In this document: in pieces, positions 21,173 through 34,000 of the stretch
How the letters are laid out: the number at the start of each line of letters is the position of its first letter
How positions within the stretch are numbered: the first letter of the stretch is position 1
NCBI GenBank assembly: GCA_026874595.1
Contig: CM049312.1
Location: 56,611,429 to 56,675,428 of the forward strand
Reading direction: 5' to 3'
Origin: Sipunculus nudus
Taxonomy: Eukaryota; Annelida; Sipuncula; Golfingiida; Sipunculidae
DNA: 64,000 bases
The notes under the pieces: generated by a model
What the model was told of the DNA's origin: nothing
Seen by the model: only the letters and a program-made list of their open reading frames with translations
The model's database searches: none
Position numbers and translations under genes: made by a program

Positions 21173-22640
21173 ATCCGCCAAAACAGAGTTTTGCGGATAC
21201 TATGTTTTCAGCTGCACGCCGCCGCCGCGTAGGTTTCCGGAGAACTCCTCAGTCACTGCTAGGCGGAATTTTACGAAACCCAGGATTATGTTCGGGTCAC
21301 ATGTGAACTGCTGCGCCCCGATTTTGTTTTGACCTCTGACCTTTCCTCTGCGCTCTGCGTCCGTTTGTGCGTCTGTTTCCACACATAAACCCACATATCT
21401 CTGGAACCGTTTGACGGATCAGGAAAATTTTTTTGCACAAATGTAGCCCTTGGAGAGCTTTATAACATACACAAAAAATGGTGGCGCCACCTGCAACCAT
21501 GTTTGCACAGTGTCCATCTGTTCGTCTGCCTTGGGTTAAAATCACTCATATCTCTGCAGTGACTTGACTAATTCACCTGAAATTTGGCATGCGTATACAT
21601 CCTGGATAGCTTTTCTGATTTTGTGATAGGTGGCGCCACCTACATTCACGTTTACGCTGCAGACATCCAAGCTCATATCTCGGGAACCGTTTGACGGATC
21701 AGGAAAATTTTTTTGCACAAATGTAGCCCTTGGAGAGCTTTATAACATACACAAAAAATGGTGGCGCCACCTGCAACCATGTTTGCACAGTGTCCATCTG
21801 TTTGTCTGCCTAGGGTTAAAAACACTCATATCTCTGCAGTGACTTGACTAATTCACCTGAAATTCGGCATGCGTATACATCCTGGATAGCTTTTCTGATT
21901 TTATGACAGGTGGCGCCACCTAAATTCACGTTTATGCTGCAGACATCCAAGCTCATATCTCGGGAACCGTTTGACCGATCAGGAAAATTTTTTTCCACAA
22001 ATGTAGCCCTTGGAGAGCTTTATAACATACGCAAAACTGGTGGCGCCACCTACAGCCATTTTTGCACAGCTCCTGTCTGTTTGTCTGCCATGGGATAAAA
22101 TCACTCATATCTTGGCAGTGGTTTGACATATCTGGCTAAAATTTTGCAGGTTTATACATCCCCAACAGCTCTCTTGATTTTATGACAGGTGGAGCCACCT
22201 GCATTCTAGTTTATGCAGCAGACATCCAAGCTCATATCTTGGGAACCGTTTGACCGAATGGGCCAAAGTTTTGCATGTGTATAGTTCTCACATAGCTCTT
22301 TATCATACGCAAAACTGGTGCCGTCACCTGCAACCATTTTTGCTCAGCGTCCATCTGATTGTCTGCCACTGGCTAAAATCACTCATATACATGTAGTGGT
22401 TTGACTTATCTGCCTTAAATTTTGCATATGTATACAACTGGGACGGCTTTCTGGATTTTGTGGTGGGGGGGGGGGGGGGGGGGGCAACCTTCATACACAA
22501 TTTGGCTGCAGACATCCATGCTAATATGCAACACTTCACTCTATTTCCCCTTGCCACTTAATCCATGCCTCACTTCACCCATTCCACTCTAGATTTAGGC
22601 GGATACACGTAGTCGCTTGTCGACTACCCGTATTCTAGTT
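21173..22640 (-). mobile_element. Tandem-cored element (copy C), longest copy, inverted
   Basis: Reverse orientation of the 12946-14126 element. The hairpin end is at about 21173-21202 (GTATCCGCCAAAAC...GTTTTGCGGATAC), and the head ends near 22640 (GTCGACTACCCGTATTCTAGT). Exact GGTGGCGCCACC palindromes lie at 21480, 21629, 21760, 21909 and 22039, spaced 149, 131, 149 and 130 bp, with a variant (GGTGGAGCCACC) near 22188. Two adjacent 280-bp units (about 21420-21980) are nearly identical, pointing to recent unit duplication. A poly-G run of about 20 bases lies near 22465-22484. Open frames here are repeat artefacts. Confidence 0.75.
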
Positions 22641-25600
22641 GTACTTGTATTTATATACAGGTAATGACTAACCTGTACATTAATTTATACAACTCTTGTC
22701 TTCAGTATCACACTGAAAAAGCTAATTTTATGAACTGTGAATATATGAGATTCAGGTGTACTTGATTCTTGAACAAGTAAATATGTCCCCTGCTTTCGCT
22801 ACTAGTTATTTAAGGTTCCTGTGGTCTTCATGCTGGCCTTCTGAATATGTTTTAGTTTTTATTTTTCCATGATGATGTCCCTACCCTCCACATGTCATAG
22901 TGCCTGTGTTTGGGTTTTCATTGTCCCCGTAAGATGTCTCCACATTTCATAATTTTGGTTGTGAATTTGGAACAAAAGGGAAAATCACACAAAGATATGC
23001 ATGAGAGCAATTACTGACCCAAATTTGACAGAAATTGGATAATATTTAGGTAAGTTATCGCACAGAATCGAAAACCAGATGGACAGACAGACAAAGCCAA
23101 ATCAATGTCCTTGGTTCCATGGAAGAAAGGGACAAAAAGTAATGTCAACAGACGAAAAAACATGAAATGACATGATGAAGGTTCCTGCTACCTTTCAGGA
23201 TCAATGATTTATGACAGTTAGTCTGGCAGTTAGAAGGTCACTTTGAGGTTTAAATGTTGTAGGAGATTTCTAACTCAAGGTCTTGTGAATGTGGTCCTGG
23301 GTTTTCTGCAGTGATCTTGTTAAAGGGCAAATGTGAATAATGAATGACATGGTCTCCTTGACCTCATGATAAACATGTCCATCAGTGAGGAACTGGAGGG
23401 TACTTTTCACCTGTGACTGTCTGTCTGTTTCAAAGGAGGATCATACAAAATATGAGAATTGAACTGTTGTAAATGAAGTGACCAGACTACTGCTTGCCAA
23501 CTAATGTTTGCTACCTTTTCTCTGCTGATCACCTAATTGAGACCTTCTTACATCCTTTAACAAAACTTAGGAATAAAGGGAATCTGCAAATTTACCAAGT
23601 GGCAATACATGTGACAGCACTCTTACTTGGGTGTGGGTCAAATTCCCCACTGTCAGATAAAGCATTTACATCAGCACATCACTGCTAAAAATGATCTACT
23701 GAGAGATGCAAATGGTTGTATTTTATCATTTTGCCTCTGCTGGGAGGGTATGTGTTCATCCCTGTTGTGTGCGTGTGTGGGTGTGTTTGTTCACAATGTA
23801 ACTTATGCAAACAAGAACATATTCTCATGAAATTTTCAGGTCAATTTGGGAATTGGCCAATGAAGAATCTGGTGTGGACCCATCCTGGTGTGGATCAGTT
23901 TCCAGAACATCATCAATGAATATTCACAAATGTGGAGTAACTTGTACATGAATTAACTTGGGAATATGGGCTAAATAAGTGATGCAAAAACGGGTTAGGA
24001 AGCATCCCATTATAGGGACCCCAACATGGTGGAGGCCTGCATTTCTAAGAATGCAGAATTCTAGTTTCACTTAATATTAACTGGTATTGATGTTCAAGAT
24101 CATAAATGACATTATAACATGATATTAACATTGATATTAAAGTACCTACTGGGTAGATTTAATATCCAGTGCCAACAAGCTGATCTCTGGCTAGCAATAC
24201 ATAAACTTGTGTGGGAACTGTAACAGCCCTGAAGGCCCTGAAACATCTGATAAAATGCTGACTTAATAGTGCAAGAAAGCTCAGAGTAACTGAGAAAGCT
24301 TTTACCTGGCAACGCACCAAATACATCACATGCTGCTGAGCAACAGAGTAAGCAGAATGTTGTCCTCTTTCTAAACTCTATGACCCATTTTACAAGAGTA
24401 GATTTAATGCAGTAGCGCTGCTACTTTTTATATTGACATAACCTTAATGTGCTGTAGTATGGCCAGCAGGTAAGGCCATGCCTAAATTGAGTCACTAGAG
24501 TTTTGATAATTATGTATTTATTACAAGCTTCCTGCTTATTTTAAAACTGGCACAATAAGGTAGTGAAAGGTAGTTTTTCTACTTTTAACTTAAATTAGCA
24601 ATAAGCTAAATTTGTCACACTTTCTGTTTGTCTTGCATAATTTCAGAATCAAACAATTATTCTATATTTTGCTCATTATAATGTCATTTAAACAGAAAAT
24701 CTTAGTCTTTAAACACTGTCTACATTTGAAACCCCCTCTTACAGTAAGTGTGAAGATAGAGTAGAAAGTACTCTCATCGAAATATGCTTGCATTATCATT
24801 ATTAGGAATATTTGCCATAAAGTATGTACATATTAATGCATATTACACCTCAATTAAATATGATATTACAGCTAAATACAGAAAATAAGGGAGCTGAAGA
24901 ACATGTTGTCCATGAGCCAGTCCAAAAAGGTTTATAATTTACACATATCTAGCTGAGAAATAATGTATTTTTAGTTTGCTCTGGGTAATACACAACAGAG
25001 AAAGATGCACCTCAGGGTGTGAGAATATGTTTCATACATGTTTTAACATGTTATGGTTTGAACTCGTTAGGCACAAGACTTTTATTTCTGTATGCCTCCT
25101 GCACATTCAGCCTTACAAATCAATGGGCCATAAAAAACCTTCATATATACAAAAGTATGCCATAACTACAAGGCTCCTCATGGCCAATACTAGGGCAGCA
25201 CAGGTTAATCTTTTTCTTATGTGTTCACTCAGGTGTTAAGATTTGTCAAAAGATTGACTAATTTTACCTGTTGTCCTCAATGACTGTCACAATAACCTAG
25301 AATTACATGTGATTAAACTATATTCCTAAACTAGGACATGGATGTGCTACTAATGGAAAAGCTCATAAGAGCTCTGAAAGCTAGTTAAATAACACATAAG
25401 CCTGCTAATATAAAATATTGTATCATCCTTTGTAAAGTAATCAATGACACACAGCTCCATATATGCCTGCATAATGCAATAAAAACGTGTTCACGCAAGC
25501 CCTTCATACCTGACCTCGACCAACAATGAAATTACTATATGTGTTCAGTAAAGCGCTAAATTGGACATGTTTAGGTCTGTGATTTGGCTGCAGTTGAATT

Positions 25601-28595
25601 TTCTTCAGGCAATGTCCTGGAGGTTTCCATGACAACATTTCTTCCAATTTAAGCTGCATGGAGACAGCTGTGGGGATGGCTCACATTTATATAAATTATT
25701 AGTAAATTTCTTAATTTAAACCAAAGACAATATATAAATTTTTATCATATTAAGTCAGATCTTTATGACATTATACCCCTATCAATTCAGGTGTTATCAA
25801 ATACATTTTATGCAGCTTGTGCTGGAAATCAAAGCAACTATCATGTTTCCATATCCACATTTGAGTATATATGAGTTGACAGTCTATATCTCCAATGATG
25901 TGCTGTATAAAGCTACAGTTTTACATACAAGCCACTATGGTATCATCTAAGAATGAACAGATTTTAGTTTAGTTACTTTAAACATTCAATTTAACAGGAT
26001 TACAGCAGGCTCATACTGGTAGACAAATATTGCTTGACTGAAATGCAATTCTAAATATGTAATTACAGACAAGAATAAGAATGGGATGTACTCCACAAAA
26101 TAATTTTTGATTAATTATAATTGTATGATACCACAGACCAGCATGTTTGCCAGCAGGCCTTATTTAATGAACATGGATTTAATAAACTGGGTACTGCATA
26201 CAGTATTAAGTCAAAATCTCATGGCAGTATTTCTATTGTCTAATTCCCAGATGGTAAATCCTCCTTTTTTCCCTTCAGGGTTCATACTTTTCTATAATTA
26301 ATATCAAAATTATTTCTTTTCCTTTTCATGACAGCTTAAAGACCTTTTGAACAATTTAAGACCTAACAATAATGTTTGACATTTTAATGACATTTTATAA
26401 AGGACATTTAAACCATTTAAAAACCTTACTTTATTTCTCCTGAGTACAGAGTTCTTTATAATGATATATGTTTTTATAAAATATAATTCTTGTGATATTA
26501 TTATATTTTTGAAAATTTAAAATTTTCATGAGGTAAGCAACCACTAGTAACCTATTTTAAGCAACCACAAGCAAAACACTTTTAAATGGGCTGATATCAA
26601 ACTTCATGACACTATCTCAAATCTTTTTTTTCTGTATCATGTTTCTTTCTTTCTAAAAACAGAATTTTTAAATTTTTATTTTATAAAAATATTAAATTCC
26701 ATTTTTAAACATGAAAGAAAGACAGTAGAGGAAATACAAAAAAAGGTTTCTGAGATATTGTCAGGTATTTTGATATAAGCCCATTAAATAGGGTTTGCTT
26801 GTACTGGTTGCTTAAAATTGACCATCATTAAAAATATTCAAATATTCAAAATTGTTAGAATTTCATTTGAAAATGAATATGAATGTCAAAACATATACTA
26901 TCAGAAAGAACAATATACACAAGGTTTGTTTAAATTGTTATGATATTTACTTCATGGATCTTATATTGATTTTAAATGACTTTAGGTCTGATTTTTATTC
27001 AAGGGAATATGGCAAGCGATGCTACCTTAATACCGAGCTTTTATGTCCAGAAAATAATGATAATGATACTGATTGAAACCATGACCATCAGCATGTGGAA
27101 CACATTACTTGAATCCTAATGGACCATTCCCATGATTTACCTTTGCCAGTAGGTAACATTATGTTTCTGCCTCAGTTGGTTGGGTTTGTATGTTAGCAAC
27201 TTTATTCCAAATGTTAAGAACTGTTTCTGATATAACTTTTAGGAGGAAAAGGACAACACCAAAGGAATAATCCATTTAGGTATGGAGGTAACCTGAACAC
27301 AATTTCTACATGTTTTGCTTTAAAAGGAGTCTTTACCCATGTAAAATAGGATGGTTTATTAGTTCAATATATATATATATATACTAAAATTAATTCCTTT
27401 GATTTGCTTCCACTGCCATGAATAATTGCAGGAAATGGCATCAAAGAACATGCTTCATGCTTATTTTCTGTAATTGTCTGGGCACACAGTGTATAGTTTA
27501 CAATATTTAATAAATGTCTGTAATTTTTATATATAATATTATCAATAGTCTAGTGGTTTTTACTACTGATTGTGATATCCCATGACATCATGCCCGTGCT
27601 ACATGTTCACAATGTCGGAACATGATCAAACTATATCATTATTTATAATATGCTGATATTCTGAGTTTTTAATAAGTGCTGTGACATCATGTTACCTCCT
27701 GTGATTATGTTGCAGTGAATTGTATAACATCACAGGAAATAATGGGAATTAAAATGCACCATGTGAGTTTTGCTTAATTATTACATGTCTGCATAGTTTG
27801 TAAAACCAGGCATACCATATATGCACTCAAACACCTCAATGCTGTTGAGATATAACCGTTCCCAAACATATGAAACATTGTTTGAAGGCTTTTGAACTAT
27901 TAACTCTTAAGTCTTTCTTTTCAACTACATTTATATATATTACAAGTCCTTTATTGCCACCTTACATCAGGCAGACAGCACAAGGTTATAACAAGTAAAA
28001 TGAAAGTATGTAAGTTTTAATACATATGGGCATGGCAAGTAATAATGCATGACTGTTTAAGATATATCAATAACACACTCACCCTAACACCCTACTACCA
28101 AAACATATATTCCTGTCAGCTGAGTTGTATAAATTTTAGTTAAAAGTATAAGGTTTTCAGGGAGATATTAACACTCTGTTCTCTCTGGCCCATAGACATG
28201 CATTACGCACATAAACTACCGACAGACCACCTCATTCAGAGTAAGTGTATAGAGGAATTTCACTGAATGTCTGGACACAATAGTATTAATCATCTGATCA
28301 TTGTATATAATAAGGAAATAAGTTTTCTTATATGTTTTTCCCAGGTACTTACAAAATTTGTCATAATATTTTTTAAATGTGATCAATTACTTTATAATAT
28401 CCCGTTACTGGACTGAAAAAAACATTTAACAGCACAGAATATGAAAAAGTGAGTGAAGTGACCAATAGGTCATGACACACAGCTAAGACACTCCTGAGTC
28501 CTTACCCAGTGCTTACACTGTATAAGTTCAACTAATTCATTTCATTCAGCTACTACTTGCACAATGAGCATTTTCCTTCACAGTAGACTGCTACC
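22641..28595. other. Long AT-rich stretch, no gene recognised (possible SUR intron)
   Basis: About 6 kb without a supported gene. It lies downstream of the minus-strand SUR exon at 29053-29613 and so may be its first intron, but no second exon was recognised. At about 25630-25643 GTTTCCATGACAAC matches the RFX X-box consensus; this may be chance. A TA run lies at about 27367-27382. Many frames of 60-90 codons occur but none has protein-like character. Confidence 0.45.
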
Positions 28596-28615
28596 AGTAG
28601 TTTGCACAGAACCAC

Positions 28616-28890
28616 ATGTTCAAGCACCTCTCTATTAGGGCACCTCTTCAATACAGGCAACTCTTTCTTACGGGTGCTTGTCTATTACAGGCACCTCTCT
28701 ATTACAAGCACCTCTCTATTCAGACACCTCTCCAATATAGGCAACTCTTACAGGTACTTATTTATTACAAGTATCTCTTTATTGTAAGTATCAAGGACAA
28801 GTCTTTTACAGTCACCCCTCTATCACAAGCACCTCTCTATAACAATTTTTTCTCTATTACAGATACATCTCTATCAAAAACACTTGTGGT
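28616..28890 (+). repeat. Degenerate 16-bp minisatellite
   Basis: About fifteen imperfect copies of CACCTCTCTATTACAG, for example CACCTCTCTATTACAAG and CACCTCTCTATTCAGA. Its open frames are products of the repeat. It lies just downstream of the SUR exon on the minus strand. Confidence 0.85.
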
Positions 28891-29052
28891 GTCCCATTTG
28901 ATATAGATATTGAAGTCCTTGCAATGTTAGTAATTGTAAGGCAATTGTAAATTTATGTACTTCACAAAACACCTGGATAACAAGTTTTAAAGGCTAAAAA
29001 TATGGATCAAGGCATTTTTCATTGATATTAGTTAAGAAAAAATATCACTTAC

Positions 29053-29613
29053 CTGTTTAAACAGGACAATTAGATCCACCAGCAACAGCCCGACGTGAAG
29101 TATCAGTTCAATCCACACCAAGTAGATCCTCAAATGTTCTGAACCCAATTCAGCTTCATGCAAGGTCACCAATTTTAAAATCCGAGCCACAAGAGCCAGT
29201 GTCCAGTAAACCAAGAGAAGGGCCAGGAATTTGGGCTTATTATAATTCTCAGCAAATGTGTAGAAACATAAAGTTACAATGTTAGCGATTATTGCTATGG
29301 CATATGGAATATACAAATGTAAGTGAACCCCTTGATACATCATATCGGACAGGGTGCCCTCGATAAGTGCAAAAAACTGAATCGTCAAAAGAGTGATCGA
29401 TAGAATCCATCGTGGATGATGTCCGATGTATCGCACCCATACATGCTTATTTATAGTTTGCTTTCGTACTTTAAGCCAGTACACTAGCATAATTATCCCA
29501 GACACCAGAATGAAAAATAGATTTGGCGCAAAATATATTCCATCTGCTACACATTCTGTCAGCTTTCCAGCACCGTAAAGGGTGGAGTTGACGGAAGGAC
29601 CACAGAAACTCAT
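29053..29613 (-). CDS. SUR (ABCC8/9-like): First coding exon of a sulfonylurea receptor (ABCC8/9-type) gene
   Basis: 187 codons from ATG at 29613 to a consensus donor (CAG|GTAAGT) after 29053, in phase 0. The protein begins MSFCG with N-glycosylation site N9-S-T and cysteines C4 and C21, matching the extracellular N-tail of SUR proteins. Five predicted helices follow at about 28-47, 69-88, 98-118, 129-149 and 164-186, which is the complete TMD0 that contacts the Kir6 pore in KATP channels. Family-like phrases are HHPRWIL (65-71), EGTLSD (85-90), HLHLYIP (97-103) and LLVYWTLA (133-140); these favour SUR over MRP-type ABCC proteins. The context AAAATGA is a good start. No downstream exon with ABC motifs was found in 1-29052, so the gene is incomplete in this window or has very long introns. 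One exon covering all of TMD0 is unlike the split human genes, as far as I recall. Confidence 0.85.
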
Positions 29614-30286
29614 TTTCCTTTACTGCTGTTCAGATCTATTGAGTGAACAAATTAATTCCCTGTCCTGAATATCTGAAGTTATATGATTCTGTTGAAAAAC
29701 TGGATTTAAGCCAAAGAGATCCCACTTGGTTAAACTGGTGTAATCACCACAGCATTTGTGATATTCACATTTTTCCTGATAGAGGGCTGGGATATGGTTC
29801 CCGGTGAACTCAATGGCCCCTTCACCCTAGTGTTGATTAAGGTATTACAGTATCTGGCAGCATTTTCCTCTTTTGGGCATTGACCTCTGAAGTGTCGTTA
29901 AAGGTATCCAAAAATCTGAGCATGCAGGCCCGCTTATCACCAGTTAAACATGACTTCACATTTTCTCACAATCTGTAAATAAAATAAAAAGAAATGAATT
30001 AGCATAATCATATACCTATTGTGTAATCTGCACCTTAATGTTAGACATGACTTACATTTCAAAGAATGTACCTTTAAATATGATACAACTACTCTACAAT
30101 GGTCATAAATTTCAAGTGGACATTTTTCTTTTCTTTTTCATTTAAATAAAGAAATGCTTTAAGAAAGAGGCCACCTATTTCCTAGACAGCTCTATATTTT
30201 AAAAGTTTTTACAAAGTCAAGTGTTTTTGATTGCTATCATTTGCAAACAATCATGGAGTAAAAATATCTCTTATAAAAGGAAAGGC
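29614..30286. other. Upstream flank of the SUR exon
   Basis: Presumed 5' UTR and promoter side for the minus-strand gene. A CAGCAG just upstream of the ATG could be a splice acceptor for a non-coding first exon. No TATA box or CpG cluster stands out. Confidence 0.35.
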
Positions 30287-30635
30287 TATACCCCATTCAC
30301 ACAGCATATGAAAACTGGTTTCAAACCGTTTTGAATATGCATAAGCCAAAGTCCAGAATGTTTTCAAACCGTTTTGGCCGAAGCATTTTAGACAAAGCTC
30401 ATACTGTTTTGAATGGACCCAGTTTTCAAGCAGCAACTCAGTCACAGCTTAAGTATGAATGCTTGTGTCACCATGTTGTTACATTGTTCCACATGTGAAA
30501 TGTACACCTAATGCATTGGTGCTGGATACCCCTGTGAACGCTCTAACATGGATTGAAACTGATTTGGCCAAACTGATTTGGCCAAACTGCTTTGCCTGAA
30601 TGGTCTGAAAACATTTTGTGTGTGTAAGGGGTATA
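30287..30635. mobile_element. MITE-like element with imperfect terminal inverted repeats
   Basis: The left end TATACCCCATTCACACAG is mirrored by the right end (TGTGTGTAAGGGGTATA). Inside, GTTTTCAAACCGTTTTGGCC and related phrases (GATTTGGCCAAACTG, twice) give the element partial internal symmetry. It is about 350 bp and non-coding. Confidence 0.55.
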
Positions 30636-30932
30636 TGAACCATGAAAGCACAGGTTCCTGGTTTAAATTCAGTTCAAAACAGAGGCATAAGGGCAGAGTG
30701 AAATAGATACAGATGTTAAAACTGAAACAGCCATTGAGGGCAGAAAGAAACACATTTAGAAGTTAGTGTAAAATAGACATTAAAGGCAGTGAAAAAAACA
30801 ATGGGCACAGCGAAATTGACATAACTGATACATTTATGAACTCTTTAAGGTGATCACTACGGGAGCTACAATCAACAACACAAGTCATTACTGAAAACCT
30901 GATGCTTATTCCCAAACACATACAAACAAATG

Positions 30933-31056
30933 TATATGTCGAGACCCAGATTAGAATCTGGCCCAATTTAAAAGTGGGCCAGCCGAGATCAAAATTTTGA
31001 TTTGGACCGGCCCAGTTTTAAATTAGGCCGGATTCTAATCTGGGCCTCGACATATA
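30933..31056. mobile_element. Short hairpin MITE
   Basis: A 124-bp inverted repeat. TATATGTCGAGACCCAGATT followed by AGAATC at the left is matched, with one mismatch, by the reverse complement of the right end. The arms continue imperfectly (TGGCC/CCGGCC) toward the centre, where AAAATTTT is the loop region. It would fold almost entirely into one stem. Confidence 0.8.
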
Positions 31057-34000
31057 TATAGAAACATTGGAGCAGTGATTTCGCAGAATAATTTTAAGGA
31101 GGATGTGTTCTTCTTTTATATTCAATGACATACAGTGAGCCCATGGGCATGCTGAGCTGTCCTACAGATATTTTACCTGGACAGCTTCCATTAGAAGCAC
31201 AGAAAACTCTTAACAATCTTTACGGTGTGATTATATCATTATATCTAATTAGTGTTGGGAATTGGTTGTAATTTTATGATCGGTCATCTGTGTAAGCCTG
31301 CTGACCTGAAAAATCTGGAAATATCACGGGAACAAACACACACAAACAAAGGGGTCCTTGATCACATATCCTCCTCTTTGAGGTAATTAAGTCATATACT
31401 GTGGTTGCCTTTTTGTTTACGAGGCTTTCAAATCTGCGATATTCACAAAGGAAAAATTATGGTGAAAATAAAATCTTTGCACAGGTGAACAGGAATTCAT
31501 TCTATATCTTCAATGGCAATTAATATTGTGCAGGCATCAATATTAGCATACATGTTATGTTACCGGTGACTCAAAGACTGAAAATATAAATAACACCAAT
31601 AGTTTGTATATCTGCCTCTATTACATGAAGAATTTCCACTTTTTTTATGTTCCCATAGATTTGTGTGCAGTTGTTAAAGATTTTGAGTAAATACTGCTGA
31701 TATAATAATTGTTATGTACATTGTGTAAGTTACATTATGTTAAATAGTGAAAATGAAACCATCACGAAGCACTTACAAAGTGAAAAGTGAATATTTAACT
31801 AGTGAATATATATGCAAATTCGCAAATTTAAGCCACCAACAGTAACCTACTTGTGTTGTTCTGATGCTTTCTGCTACTGCCAGCCTTCAAAACTCTACAG
31901 CGTTGTCTGATTTACTTCCTTTGTTTGAAATGATTGAAAAGTACACCTGGTTTGTGAAAATGTCATGATGTCAAGAGTATTTTTTGAATGCCAATACTGC
32001 CAAAAAATTGACACCTTAATGTTTTTAGGGGAAAAAAAATCGCTTTTACATGAGTGAACTGTAATATTACTGAAAAGCAGATTACATTGAATATTAGATT
32101 GGGTGATATTTTTTGTGCTTCAGGGCATGAATGGTATATAACATAATTCACAGGACTGTCTTGTAAGTACATGTAATTAAACAGTACAGATGGTTCTATT
32201 ACTGTTCATGTAAAGGTCACGCACCATTAAGTTGAGGTGGAGCAGCTAATGGTGGGCATAAGGGCCATAATCAGCACAAAAAGGCTCCATTGTTTTTTTT
32301 TTATTTTACCACTGGGGTTGGCTCATATCACAGGTAAAATCAGACATGGCTGGCCAAGTATTTTTAAGCCATGGCTGATGTAAGATGTGTGTAAATGCAG
32401 ACTGATTGAAAGTGAATTTCACCTCATTGTATTTGGAACACTACAGAATTGTGAAGGAAGGTGACTCACAAGCCCTAATTCCCCAGGCCTCAAACTCACA
32501 CAAGAAAAGTATTCTCTAATTTTATTAACTTTTAATGTTCATTTTAATGAACATTTCCACACGGGGTCAACATTTTATTTTTTTCTTAGGTATAATATAG
32601 ACAATTTTGATACGGCCCCTTGACCATATTTTTTCAAGACTGACTAGGCTAAGAGAAATATTTCTTTAAGTAAAATGATTCTATGAAAATGATAAAAATA
32701 TAACACAGGGTTTTATTATCATTGTTTCAGGTAAGTGTTGTGGTCGAGTAACGACCCTCGCCAAGACTGTGTCCTAGTCACAGCTCTCCGAGGCGAAAAC
32801 CAATTCTGAGTCACGGCCCTCTGAGGCCAAGTAATGGCCCTGCGAGGCCAAGTCACCACCAAGTCAGAGTCAATACAACAAGGATTCAATGTCTGAATTC
32901 TGGTGAGAGTTAAAGCTCATGAGGTCAATAATTATTGTTTAATTAAGTTTCTCACATGAAACTGAAAATTAATTAGAGCAGCAAGAAAGGTGACATTACA
33001 TTCCAAGCAAATGTATACATAACAGGTGAAACTGTAAGGGCCTCGAGCCGGCCCAAGGTCATCAAGGCTGGAAGGCTCAAGGCATGGTCTGAGTCATTAC
33101 CTTCTTAGGCCAAGGCCGAGGCTGGCGGAACCCAGACTTGAGACCAAAACCTCCAACACTGTTTCAGGTACAGGTACACTGCAGCAGCTGCACCACTGGT
33201 AACATACCATATACTTGACATGCTGGGAGCTTATCAGTGAAGCTTCCTGGTTCAGATGAGTATCAAGGGATTCTGGTCAATAATTTGTTATAACAATGAT
33301 AACATTACTGATAATGATGAGTGCTGAGAAAGCAGCAAAGCCTGCAGCATTCAGGAAGCAGGGTGTCCTAGCTGGCTATATCAAGACAAGAGGTACCATG
33401 CAGGAACACTTAATTTTTATCAATTATAAATAAATTAATGAAAAACTAGATGAATATGTAGAACTACCTGATACCCTCTAAATAAATTAATTGATAAATT
33501 AAGAAAAATATTAGTACATTTTCTTTATCTTTAAGAATTCTTTCGGGAATCAAGTCAAGAGCACAAAATAATAACATTACCAAGGACCTGGTCCTCATTT
33601 ACAAAAAACTTAAAATGGGAGAGGCAAATCCAAAGAACAACTAATTTTGTGTGTGTGGCCTTATCCTGGTTTATATTATCAAGTCTACCTTGGGTAATGA
33701 TTATGTAGGCTCTTGCTGGTAGCATTGGTTTTTGTCTTTTGTACGCATCATTCAAGCACTGCAAGTACAAGCATGACGTCTGAATACCCCAGGTATATTT
33801 ACCATTGTAAAAACACGTCACCATTCTGTCATCATATTGTGTTATAGTGAAAAGCCCTAAGGCCAGCCCTGGATGTATCTGAATGAATAAGACTATTCAC
33901 TCACTAAAATTCTGCTTTGTGATGGCTTCTTCCCGATCTATAAATAGCAAGCATCATGTTTGACCATCAGCAAAATACGGACAAAGTATGGACAGCCCCC

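Noticed and set aside
21006-22098. Several frames of 60-108 codons on both strands
   Set aside because: They lie in or across copy C of the tandem-cored repeat and recur with its units.
28602-28906. Frames with repeated Tyr/His/Leu/Ser pattern
   Set aside because: Translation of the 16-bp minisatellite.
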